Below are positions 32,910-44,856 of a stretch of DNA of 64,000 bases, piece after piece. The translations under genes and the position numbers were made by a program. The notes beneath the pieces were generated by a model that saw only the letters and a program-made list of their open reading frames with translations, was not told the DNA's origin and searched no databases. Source of the DNA: Siphonodentalium dalli (lineage: Eukaryota; Mollusca; Scaphopoda; Gadilida; Siphonodentaliidae); NCBI GenBank assembly GCA_032622095.1, contig CP136061.1, positions 129,718,754 through 129,782,753 on the forward strand. Reading direction: 5' to 3'. The first letter of the stretch is position 1. Each line of letters opens with the position of its first letter.

Positions 32910-35904
32910 CATGCAAGACTTGTGGTGATCGCTGGTCGGAGAAGGCCGGCGCTTCAGATGGAATTTTGTTTTGTTTTTGTACAAATTTCCCAATGTATCC
33001 ATTTTGTGATCACTATTTTAACTATAACTCTAAATCCGTGTCTTTGGTTCAGTTCAAGATACAAACCACAATGAACTGTCAGGTTTAAATGAGGTAGTAA
33101 TCAACGATTTCTGGCCATTTTCACAATTTCGTGTGGTTACTGTACTACAACATTCTGCTGCACCACGGTCATTGACAAACAGCACACAATAGACAGAAAT
33201 GGACTAAGAATTCAACTGTCTGTACTTTGACTGGACTGTCACATCATAAATTGAATTATCTCCCTTGGACTGTCCATGCAATGCACCAATTTTTAACCAT
33301 TGTTTGGCCGAAAGTAGCCATCTTCGGCCCCGTAGTTAACCATGACAGAGCGAATGTCAGTCTATTGTCACCTTGTGAGCAGATATAGAACCTAGATAGA
33401 TGTAAGATGATATAAAAACTAAAGAAAAATTATCGTATAAATTTTGAAATTTTGTTTTGGAACTGCAGAAGACTGTTTTGAAGGGAGATAAATCAAGCTC
33501 TTTTCCGGTGTATTACCACATAGAGCTGGTCCACACCATGCAGATACGAAACACATACTTCGTAAGTCAAACATCATCCTATTCTGTGAACTATGGTACC
33601 TTTATAAAATAATTAAACCATTAAAACAGTACTCACATTAATAACAAATGTCAAACTGACAGTTACAGCCCTTATATGCTTAAAATCCTATTTTTCAGCC
33701 CTCCTACAAACCCATGAAATCGTGTATGGATACTTGAACTAAAACGCATAATATTGTCGTTGACAGTGTTGTCGTGCAACAACGTGCTTATGTAGCCTAA
33801 ATTGTTTATTTCAGATGGTTGGAACTAATATTTTGCCTCAATTTCGGTATGTTTGTTCTGTCAGTCACATGCCCCTCGTTTCGAATTTACAAAACACCAT
33901 ATTTCCACCACGTTGTTTGGCGATATTTGACCAATTTAAGCCCAGAAGCGAACAATGGCAAAGCGAATGTCAGCAAATGATCATACCATCGCCCGTTAGA
34001 ACTATGCTGGCGTTAACCTATATGGGAATCAGAAATAAACCCATCACAGTGGTTGGCTCTCAAGGCCTTTTCCTTCAGAAATAATGCACCGGTCAAGCAG
34101 CCGTCAGAAGAGTTATAAATGCGGATTCTATAGTTTCCCTACACACACTCAAGAAGCGCAGCTATAATGATTGAGTTACAGTTAACCATGCATATGGCAA
34201 TATAAAGTATAACCTTATATACGTCGAACGTCTGCGCGTGCCAGGGAATACCCAAAACAAATGTGTGTCATAAATCTAACTCAGAACCGAAAGCAGTCAG
34301 TTTAATTTTTCAGTAATATATTGATACGCTTAACAACTTATGCATCTATACAATTCGCTTGTTTAGTTGACATTATACTCAATTTTACACCGCGCACAGT
34401 GAACCGAGTTATACTCCAAATTCACGGAGCAAGTGGGAAGCGCCGATGCATGTTGTGATACGAATTTGAATGCAACGCAAAGTAAACACTTCGTTGCCAC
34501 TCGAAAACTGTGTTGTAGTACTCGAAAGATCGCCGAGCCAATCAAATAGCGTTGATTAGGCCGAACAGAGGCCACTACGTTCTTGTAAAAACACCCCCTT
34601 CCAGACCCCGTGCAAGTATATAAATCCAGATTGGTTTCATATCAAACCATATCTTTCGTTCACTGTCGCTCGATCGTTCTAGATCATAACCATTTCAGTC
34701 GAACATTATAGAAATTGCCATCATTATGTCATCAGTTGCAGGCATCGACATGAAAGGGGGACTTTTTGGTTTCCTCATAGATTCAGCGTTTACGTTCAGT
34801 GATCAGGATATTTCACAATCGCATGGGAAAATAACCAAGTCGTGTGTCTCAACAAATATCGAGTACCTTGCTTCAATTCGAGCGAACGCCACAGATGATT
34901 TCAATGTGAATGGCACGGATGTCGACCTTGATGACTATGATTCCTACCAAGCTCAACTGAGGGGTCACAATGTCAGCAGTTCCATTCTGTTTTCTGTGGG
35001 GTGTGATGCCGCGACAGATTCGAAAGACAAGAAAGGAATCAAACGAGCATGTGCCGAAGCCGTTCTGCCCCCAAATAAGAGACCGATAGTGAAAAGTTTA
35101 AGGAACAAATCAAAAGAATATTGCGTTTTCTGCAAACACAGTAAAAAGCCAGCACGGTTGTACAAAAGTCACCTGGTAAAAGACGACAATGATGTAGTTA
35201 CCTGTCCCATTCTCCGACGGTACAAGTGCCCTCTATGTGGTGTTTCTGGTGACAAAGCTCACACGATCAAGTATTGTCCATCATACGACGGGATATCCAT
35301 GAGCGTTGCCGTAGCCAGGAGAAGAAAGTTCGACAGCAAGAGAGTCAGATCTTCATAAGCTGCAAGCCAGATTAGCACACGCTATGTGTCTAAATGCCCG
35401 TTTTGTTTAAATATTATTCAATTGTTATATATGCCTTTAATTTATGTTGGTGCGCATGGAAATTTGAAACATGCGCACAATTTGTATTGTATAAATAAAC
35501 AATTTGTAATGAATTATATGCAAAGAAGCTTTTACATATTAGGCAATAAACTTATGTATAACAACTATCCTTTTCGTATCTATATATAAACAAATGGGCG
35601 GTCTCTTGGTGCTTGCATTTTTTGTACCTCGTTCCTGTCGTGTCGTGTAGATATTTCTCAAAATGGTAGCTGTCTAATGTCAAAATCTAGTGATTATTGT
35701 GTGAATGGGTGGTTTCGCCTACTTGTCTAATGTCTTGTTCTTTGAACACACAGAAAGAAATCGCATGCAACAATTCCAATCCCGCTTTATATAAGCCATA
35801 TATCAGTCCATCGTCAAAGCTTCATTGGAAGACTCGCGTAGCAGGGTTGCGAGTACAAATGCCCTACTGAAGCATAACAGTACGACGATAAAACAAAATC
35901 GTTT
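32910..35904 (+). repeat. Array unit 12
   Basis: The left side is like unit 10. The right side keeps TCTCAAAATGG but lacks the 8-bp insertion. It has three private nanos substitutions. Confidence 0.95.
34726..35358 (+). CDS. nanos: Nanos-like zinc finger protein, copy 12
   Basis: Intact 210 residues and one of the most diverged open copies: K at position 10, R38K, V121I and N123K, plus silent changes in codons 95 and 106. V121I and N123K fall in the linker just before the finger. All zinc ligands are kept. Confidence 0.93.
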   Translation: MSSVAGIDMKGGLFGFLIDSAFTFSDQDISQSHGKITKSCVSTNIEYLASIRANATDDFNVNGTDVDLDDYDSYQAQLRGHNVSSSILFSVGCDAATDSKDKKGIKRACAEAVLPPNKRPIVKSLRNKSKEYCVFCKHSKKPARLYKSHLVKDDNDVVTCPILRRYKCPLCGVSGDKAHTIKYCPSYDGISMSVAVARRRKFDSKRVRSS

Positions 35905-38898
35905 CATGCAAGACTTGTGGTGATCGCTGGTCGGAGAAGGCCGGCGCTTCAGATGGAATTTTGTTTTGTTTTTGTACAAATTTCCCAATGTATCCATTTT
36001 GTGATCACTATTTTAACTATAACTCTAAATCCGTGTCTTTGGTTCAGTTCAAGATACAAACCACAATGAACTGTCAGGTTTAAATGAGGTAGTAATCAAC
36101 GATTTCTGGCCATTTTCACAATTTCGTGTGGTTACTGTACTACAACATTCTGCTGCACCACGGTCATTGACAAACAGCACACAATAGACAGAAATGGACT
36201 AAGAATTCAACTGTCTGTACTTTGACTGGACTGTCACATCATCAATTGAATTATCTCCCTTGGACTGTCCATGCAATGCACCAATTTTTAACCATTGTTT
36301 GGCCGAAAGTAGCCATCTTCGGCCCCGTAGTTAACCATGACAGAGCGAATGTCGGTCTATTGTCACCTTGTGAGCAGATATAGAACCTAGATAGATGTAA
36401 GATGATATAAAAACTAAAGAAAAATTATCGTATAAATTTTGAAATTTTGTTTTGGAACTGCAGAAGACTGTTTTGAAGGGAGATAAATCAAGCTCTTTTC
36501 CGGTGTATTACCACATAGAGCTGGTCCACACCATGCAGATACGAAACACATACTTCGTAAGTCAAACATCATCCTATTCTGTGAACTATGGTACCTTTAT
36601 AAAATAATTAAACCATTAAAACAGTACTCACATTAATAACAAATGTCAAACTGACAGTTACAGCCCTTATATGCTTAAAATCCTATTTTTCAGCCCTCCT
36701 ACAAACCCATGAAATCGTGTATGGATACTTGAACTAAAACGCATAATATTGTCGTTGACAGTGTTGTCGTGCAACAACGTGCTTATGTAGCCTAAATTGT
36801 TTATTTCAGATGGTTGGAACTAATATTTTGCCTCAATTTCGGTATGTTTGTTCTGTCAGTCACATGCCCCTCGTTTCGAATTTACAAAACACCATATTTC
36901 CACCACGTTGTTTGGCGATATTTGACCAATTTAAGCCCAGAAGCGAACAATGGCAAAGCGAATGTCAGCAAATGATCATACCATCGCCCGTTAGAACTAT
37001 GCTGGCGTTAACCTATATGGGAATCAGAAATAAACCCATCACAGTGGTTGGCTCTCAAGGCCTTTTCCTTCAGAAATAATGCACCGGTCAAGCAGCCGTC
37101 AGAAGAGTTATAAATGCGGATTCTATAGTTTCCCTACACACACTCAAGAAGCGCAGCTATAATGATTGAGTTACAGTTAACCATGCATATGGCAATATAA
37201 AGTATAACCTTATATACGTCGAACGTCTGCGCGTGCCAGGGAATACCCAAAACAAATGTGTGTCATAAATCTAACTCAGAACCGAAAGCAGTCAGTTTAA
37301 TTTTTCAGTAATATATTGATACGCTTAACAACTTATGCATCTATACAATTCGCTTGTTTAGTTGACATTATACTCAATTTTACACCGCGCACAGTGAACC
37401 GAGTTATACTCCAAATTCACGGAGCAAGTGGGAAGCGCCGATGCATGTTGTGATACGAATTTGAATGCAACGCAAAGTAAACACTTCGTTGCCACTCGAA
37501 AACTGTGTTGTAGTACTCGAAAGATCGCCGAGCCAATCAAATAGCGTTGATTAGGCCGAACAGAGGCCACTACGTTCTTGTAAAAACACCCCCTTCCAGA
37601 CCCCGTGCAAGTATATAAATCCGGATTGGTTTCATATCAAACCATATCTTTCGTTCACTGTCGCTCGATCGTTCTAAATCATAACCATTTCAGTCGAACA
37701 TTATAGAAATTGCCATCATTATGTCATCAGTTGCAGGCATCGACATGAAAGGGGGACTTTTTGGTTTCCTCATAGATTCAGCGTTTACGTTCAATGATCA
37801 GGATATTTCACAATCGCATGGGAAAATAACCAGGTCGTGTGTCTCAACAAATATCGAGTACCTTGCTTCAATTCGAGCGAACGCCACAGATGATTTCAAT
37901 GTGAATGGCACGGATGTCGACCTTGATGACTATGATTCCTACCAAGCTCAACTGAGGGGTCACAATGTCAGCAGTTCCATTCTGTTTTCTGTGGGGTGTG
38001 ATGCAGCGACAGATTCGAAAGACAAGAAAGGAATCAAGCGAGCATGTGCCGAAGCCGTTCTGCCCCCAAATAAGAGACCGGTAGTGAACAGTTTAAGGAA
38101 CAAATCAAAAGAATATTGCGTTTTCTGCAAACACAGTAAAAAGCCAGCACGGTTGTACAAAAGTCACCTGGTAAAAGACGACAATGATGTAGTTACCTGT
38201 CCCATTCTCCGACGGTACAAGTGCCCTCTATGTGGTGTTTCTGGTGACAAAGCTCACACGATCAAGTATTGTCCATCATACGACGGGATATCCATGAGCG
38301 TTGCCGTAGCCAGGAGAAGAAAGTTCGACAGCAAGAGAGTCAGATCTTCATAAGCTGCAAGCCAGATTAGCACACGCTATGTGTCTAAATGCCCGTTTTG
38401 TTTAAATATTATTCAATTGTTATATATGCCTTTAATTTATGTTGGTGCGCATGGAAATTTGAAACATGCGCACAATTTGTATTGTATAAATAAACAATTT
38501 GTAATGAATTATATGCAAAGAAGCTTTTACATATTAGGCAATAAACTTATGTATAACAAATATCCTTTTCGTATCTATATATAAACAAATGGGCGGTCTC
38601 TTGGTGCTTGCATTTTTTGTACCTCGTTCCTGTCGTGTCGTGTAGATATTTCTGAAATTGTAGCTGTCAAATGTCAAAATCTAGTGATTATTGTGCGAAT
38701 GGGTGGTTTCGCCTACTTGTCTAATGTCTTGTTCTTTGAACACACAGAAAGAAATCGCATGCAACAATTCCAATCCCGCTTTCTATAAGCCATATATCAG
38801 TCCATCGTCAAAGCTTCAATGGAAGACTCGCGTAGCAGGGTTGCGAGTACAAATGCCCCACTGAAGCATAACAGTACGATGATAAAACAAAATCGTTT
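35905..38898 (+). repeat. Array unit 13
   Basis: The left side is like units 10 and 12. The right end already shows family 14-18 markers (GCTGTCAAATG, TTTCTATAAG). Confidence 0.95.
37721..38353 (+). CDS. nanos: Nanos-like zinc finger protein, copy 13
   Basis: Intact 210 residues with K at position 10 and one private change, S25N (AAT for AGT), in the N-terminal region. The zinc finger is the same as the reference. Confidence 0.93.
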   Translation: MSSVAGIDMKGGLFGFLIDSAFTFNDQDISQSHGKITRSCVSTNIEYLASIRANATDDFNVNGTDVDLDDYDSYQAQLRGHNVSSSILFSVGCDAATDSKDKKGIKRACAEAVLPPNKRPVVNSLRNKSKEYCVFCKHSKKPARLYKSHLVKDDNDVVTCPILRRYKCPLCGVSGDKAHTIKYCPSYDGISMSVAVARRRKFDSKRVRSS

Positions 38899-39800
38899 CA
38901 TGCAAGACTTGTGGTGATCGCTGGTCGGAGAAGGCCGGCGCTTCAGATTGAATTTTTTTTTTTTTTGGTACAAATTTCCCAATGTATCCATTTTGTGATC
39001 ACTATAACTATAACTCTAAATCCGTGTCTTTGGTTCAGTTCAAGATACAAACCACAATGAACTGTCAGGTTTAAATGAGGTAGTAATCAACGATTTCTGG
39101 CCATTTTCACAATGTTGAGTGGTTACTGTACTACAACATTCTGCTGTACCACGGTCATTGACAAACAGCACACAATAGACAGAAATGGACTAAGCATTCA
39201 ACTGTCTGTACTTTGACTGGACTGTCACATCATAAATTGAATTATCTCCCTTGGACTGTCCATGCAATGCACCAATTTTTAACCATTGTTTGGCCGAAAG
39301 TAGCCGTCTTCGGTCCCATAGTTAACCATGACAGAGCGAGTGTCAGTCTATGGTCACCTTGTGAGCAGATATAGAACCTAGATAGATGTAAGATGATATA
39401 AAAACTAAAGAAAAATTATCGTATCAATTTTGAAATTTTTTTTTGGAACTGCAGAAGACTGTTTTGAAGGGAGATAAATCAATCTCTTTTCCGGTGTATT
39501 ACCACATAGAGCTGGTCCACACCATGCAGATACGAAACACATACTTCGCAAGTCAAACATCATCCTATTTTGTGAACTATGGTACCTTTATAAAATAATT
39601 AAACCATTAAAACAGTACTCACATTAATAACAAATGTCAAACTGACAGTTACAGCCCTTATATGCTTAAAATCCTATTTTTCAGCCCTCCTACAAACCCA
39701 TGAAATCGTGTATGGATACTTGAACTAAAACGCATAATATTGTCGATGACAGTGTTGTCGTGCAACAACGTGCTTATGTAGCCTAAATTGTTTATTTCAG

Positions 39801-40058
39801 ATGGTTGGAACTAATATTTTGCCTCAATTTCGGTATGTTTGTTCTGTCAGACACATGCCCCTCGTTTCGAATTTACAAAACACCATATTTCCACCACGTT
39901 GTTTGGCGATATTTGACCAATTTAAACAATGGCAAAGCGAATGGCAGAAAATTATCATACCATCGCCCGTTAGAACTATGCTGGCGTTAACCTATATGGG
40001 AATCAGAAATAAACCCATCACAGTGGTTGGCTCTCAAGGCCTTTTCCTTCAGAAATAA
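39801..40058 (+). CDS. Hypothetical 85-residue ORF, unit 14 (12-bp deletion form)
   Basis: Twelve bases are missing after codon 42, removing four residues without breaking the frame. S17R and changes around QSEWQK distinguish this family. The same form is present at 42781, 45759, 48737 and 51720. Confidence 0.3.
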   Translation: MVGTNILPQFRYVCSVRHMPLVSNLQNTIFPPRCLAIFDQFKQWQSEWQKIIIPSPVRTMLALTYMGIRNKPITVVGSQGLFLQK

Positions 40059-40699
40059 TGCACCGGTCAAGCAGCCGTCAGAAGAGTTATAAATGCGGAT
40101 TCTATAGTTTCCCTACACACACTCAAGAAGCGCAGCTCTAATTATTGAGTTACAGTTAACCATGCATATGGCAATATAAAGTATAACCTTATATACGTCG
40201 AACGTCTGCGCGTGCCAGGGAATACCCAAAACAAATGTGTGTCATAAATCTAACTCAGAACCGAAAGCAGTCAGTTTAATTTTTCAGTAATATATTGATA
40301 CGCTTAACAACTTATGCATCTATACAATTCGCTTGTTTAGTTGACATTATACTCAATTTTACACCGCGCACAGTGAACCGAGTTATACTCCAAATTCACG
40401 GAGCAAGTGGGAAGCGCCGATGCGTGTTGTGATACGAATTTGAATGCAACGCAAAGTAAACACTTCGTTGCCACTCGAAAACTGTGTTGTAGTACTCGAA
40501 AGATCGCCGAGCCAATCAAATAGCGTTGATTGGGCCGAACAGAGGCCACTACGTTCTTGTAAAAACACCCCCTTCCAGACCCCGTGCAAGTATATAAATC
40601 CAGATTGGTTTCATATCAAACCATATCTTTCGTTCACTGTCGCTCGATCGTTCTAAATCAAAACCATTTCAGTCGAACATTATAGAAATTGCCATCATT

Positions 40700-41332
40700 A
40701 TGTCATCAGTTGCAGGCATCGACATGAAAGGGGGACTTTTTGGTTTCCTCATAGATTCAGCGTTTACGTTCAGTGATCAGGATATTTCACAATCGCATGG
40801 GAAAATAACCAGGTCGTGTGTCTCAACAAATCTCGAGTACCTTGCTTCAATTCGAGCGAACGCCACAGATGATTTCAATGTGAATGGCACGGATGTCGAC
40901 CTTGATGACTATGATTCCTACCAAGCTCAACTGAGAGGTCACAGTGTCAGCAGTTCCATTCTGTTTTCTGTGGGGTGTGATGCAGCGACAGATTCGAAAG
41001 ACAAGAAAGGAATCAAGCGAGCATGTGCCGAAGCCGTTCTGCCCCCAAATAAGAGACCGGTAGTGAACAGTTTAAGGAACAAATCAAAAGAATATTGCGT
41101 TTTCTGCAAACACAGTAAAAAGCCAGCACGGTTGTACAAAAGTCACCTGGTAAAAGACGACAATGATGTAGTTACCTGTCCCATTCTCCGACGGTACAAG
41201 TGCCCTCTATGTGGTGTTTCTGGTGACAAAGCTCACACGATCAAGTATTGTCCATCATACGACGGGATATCCATGAGCGTTGCCGTAGCCAGGAGAAGAA
41301 AGTTCGACAGCAAGAGAGTCAGATCTTCATAA
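40700..41332 (+). CDS. nanos: Nanos-like zinc finger protein, copy 14
   Basis: Intact 210 residues with K10, I45L and N82S and a silent AGA at codon 79. It is identical in protein to copies 16 and 17. Both substitutions are outside the zinc finger. Confidence 0.94.
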   Translation: MSSVAGIDMKGGLFGFLIDSAFTFSDQDISQSHGKITRSCVSTNLEYLASIRANATDDFNVNGTDVDLDDYDSYQAQLRGHSVSSSILFSVGCDAATDSKDKKGIKRACAEAVLPPNKRPVVNSLRNKSKEYCVFCKHSKKPARLYKSHLVKDDNDVVTCPILRRYKCPLCGVSGDKAHTIKYCPSYDGISMSVAVARRRKFDSKRVRSS

Positions 41333-41877
41333 GCTGCAAGCCAGATTAGCACACGCTATGTGTCTAAATGCCCGTTTTGTTTAAATATTATTCAATTGTT
41401 ATATATGCCTTTAATTTATGTTGGTGCGCATGGAAATTTGAAACATGCGCACAATTTGTATTGTATAAATAAACAATTTGTAATGAATTATATGCAAAGA
41501 AGCTTTTACATATTAGGCAATAAACTTATGTATAACAAATATCCTTTTCGTATCTATATATAAACAAATGGGCGGTCTCTTGGTGCTTGCATTTTTTGTA
41601 CCTCGTTCCTGTCGTGTCGTGTAGATATTTCTGAAATTGTAGCTGTCAAATGTCAAAATCTAGTGATTATTGTGCGAATGGGTGGTTTCGCCTACTTGTC
41701 TAATGTCTTGTTCTTTGAACACACAGAAAGAAATCGCATGCAACAATTCCAATCCCGCTTTCTATAAGCCATATATCAGTCCATCGTCAAAGCTTCAATG
41801 GAAGACTCGCGTAGCAGGGTTGCGAGTACAAATGCCCCACTGAAGCATAACAGTACGATGATAAAACAAAATCGTTT

Positions 41878-44856
41878 CATGCAAGACTTGGTGGTGATCG
41901 CTGGTCGGAGAAGGCCGGCGCTTCAGATTGAATTTTTTTTTTTTTTGGTACAAATTTCCCAATGTATCCATTTTGTGATCACTATAACTATAACTCTAAA
42001 TCCGTGTCTTTGGTTCAGTTCAAGATACAAACACAATGAACTGTCAGGTTTAAATGAGGTAGTAATCAACGATTTCTGGCCATTTTCACAATGTTGAGTG
42101 GTTACTGTACTACAACATTCTGCTGTACCACGGTCATTGACAAACAGCACACAATAGACAGAAATGGACTAAGCATTCAACTGTCTGTACTTTGACTGGG
42201 ACTGTCACATCATAAATTGAATTATCTCCCTTGGACTGTCCATGCAATGCACCAATTTTTAACCATTGTTTGGCCGAAAGTAGCCGTCTTCGGTCCCATA
42301 GTTAACCATGACAGAGCGAGTGTCAGTCTATGGTCACCTTGTGAGCAGATATAGAACCTAGATAGATGTAAGATGATATAAAAACTAAAGAAAAATTATC
42401 GTATCAATTTTGAATTTTTTTTTTGGAACTGCAGAAGACTGTTTTGAAGGGAGATAAATCAATCTCTTTTCCGGTGTATTACCACATAGAGCTGGTCCAC
42501 ACCATGCAGATACGAAACACATACTTCGCAAGTCAAACATCATCCTATTTTGTGAACTATGGTACCTTTATAAAATAATTAAACCATTAAAACAGTACTC
42601 ACATTAATAACAAATGTCAAACTGACAGTTACAGCCCTTATATGCTTAAAATCCTATTTTTCAGCCCTCCTACAAACCCATGAAATCGTGTATGGATACT
42701 TGAACTAAAACGCATAATATTGTCGATGACAGTGTTGTCGTGCAACAACGTGCTTATGTAGCCTAAATTGTTTATTTCAGATGGTTGGAACTAATATTTT
42801 GCCTCAATTTCGGTATGTTTGTTCTGTCAGACACATGCCCCTCGTTTCGAATTTACAAAACACCATATTTCCACCACGTTGTTTGGCGATATTTGACCAA
42901 TTTAAACAATGGCAAAGCGAATGGCAGAAAATTATCATACCATCGCCCGTTAGAACTATGCTGGCGTTAACCTATATGGGAATCAGAAATAAACCCATCA
43001 CAGTGGTTGGCTCTCAAGGCCTTTTCCTTCAGAAATAATGCACCGGTCAAGCAGCCGTCAGAAGAGTTATAAATGCGGATTCTATAGTTTCCCTACACAC
43101 ACTCAAGAAGCGCAGCTCTAATTATTGAGTTACAGTTAACCATGCATATGGCAATATAAAGTATAACCTTATATACGTCGAACGTCTGCGCGTGCCAGGG
43201 AATACCCAAAACAAATGTGTGTCATAAATCTAACTCAGAACCGAAAGCAGTCAGTTTAATTTTTCAGTAATATATTGATACGCTTAACAACTTATGCATC
43301 TATACAATTCGCTTGTTTAGTTGACATTATACTCAATTTTACACCGCGCACAGTGAACCGAGTTATACTCCAAATTCACGGAGCAAGTGGGAAGCGCCGA
43401 TGCGTGTTGTGATACGAATTTGAATGCAACGCAAAGTAAACACTTCGTTGCCACTCGAAAACTGTGTTGTAGTACTCGAAAGATCGCCGAGCCAATCAAA
43501 TAGCGTTGATTGGGCCGAACAGAGGCCACTACGTTCTTGTAAAAACACCCCCTTCCAGACCCCGTGCAAGTATATAAATCCAGATTGGTTTCATATCAAA
43601 CCATATCTTTCGTTCACTGTCGCTCGATCGTTCTAAATCAAAACCATTTCAGTCGAACATTATAGAAATTGCCATCATTATGTCATCAGTTGCAGGCATC
43701 GACATGAAAGGGGGACTTTTTGGTTTCCTCATAGATTCAGCGTTTACGTTCAGTGATCAGGATATTCACAATCGCATGGGAAAATAACCAGGTCGTGTGT
43801 CTCAACAAATCTCGAGTACCTTGCTTCAATTCGAGCGAACGCCACAGATGATTTCAATGTGAATGGCACGGATGTCGACCTTGATGACTATGATTCCTAC
43901 CAAGCTCAACTGAGAGGTCACAGTGTCAGCAGTTCCATTCTGTTTTCTGTGGGGTGTGATGCAGCGACAGATTCGAAAGACAAGAAAGGAATCAAGCGAG
44001 CATGTGCCGAAGCCGTTCTGCCCCCAAATAAGAGACCGGTAGTGAACAGTTTAAGGAACAAATCAAAAGAATATTGCGTTTTCTGCAAACACAGTAAAAA
44101 GCCAGCACGGTTGTACAAAAGTCACCTGGTAAAAGACGACAATGATGTAGTTACCTGTCCCATTCTCCGACGGTACAAGTGCCCTCTATGTGGTGTTTCT
44201 GGTGACAAAGCTCACACGATCAAGTATTGTCCATCATACGACGGGATATCCATGAGCGTTGCCGTAGCCAGGAGAAGAAAGTTCGACAGCAAGAGAGTCA
44301 GATCTTCATAAGCTGCAAGCCAGATTAGCACACGCTATGTGTCTAAATGCCCGTTTTGTTTAAATATTATTCAATTGTTATATATGCCTTTAATTTATGT
44401 TGGTGCGCATGGAAATTTGAAACATGCGCACAATTTGTATTGTATAAATAAACAATTTGTAATGAATTATATGCAAAGAAGCTTTTACATATTAGGCAAT
44501 AAACTTATGTATAACAAATATCCTTTTCGTATCTATATATAAACAAATGGGCGGTCTCTTGGTGCTTGCATTTTTTGTACCTCGTTCCTGTCGTGTCGTG
44601 TAGATATTTCTGAAATTGTAGCTGTCAAATGTCAAAATCTAGTGATTATTGTGCGAATGGGTGGTTTCGCCTACTTGTCTAATGTCTTGTTCTTTGAACA
44701 CACAGAAAGAAATCGCATGCAACAATTCCAATCCCGCTTTCTATAAGCCATATATCAGTCCATCGTCAAAGCTTCAATGGAAGACTCGCGTAGCAGGGTT
44801 GCGAGTACAAATGCCCCACTGAAGCATAACAGTACGATGATAAAACAAAATCGTTT
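41878..44856 (+). repeat. Array unit 15
   Basis: Almost identical to units 14, 16 and 17 but with four isolated 1-bp indels at about 41890, 42031, 42199 and 43765. Confidence 0.95.
43680..44311 (+). pseudogene. nanos: nanos-like gene, copy 15 (1-bp deletion, possibly an error)
   Basis: 632 bp instead of 633. One T is missing from the TTT at codons 29-30 (about 43765), which shifts the frame before the zinc finger. Apart from this the sequence equals copies 14, 16 and 17. The same unit has three other isolated 1-bp indels that its near-identical neighbours lack, so the frameshift may be an uncorrected sequencing error and the gene may be intact. The open stretch from 43859 starts with GTG and is not a credible start. 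Confidence 0.8.

Larger units (their letters stand above)
38899..41877 (+). repeat. Array unit 14 (most homogeneous family)
   Basis: Family of units 14-18: 12-bp deletion in the unknown ORF, TTTTAACTAT shortened to AACTAT (units 14-17), GCAAGT in place of GTAAGT (units 14-17), and nanos I45L. Confidence 0.95.
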
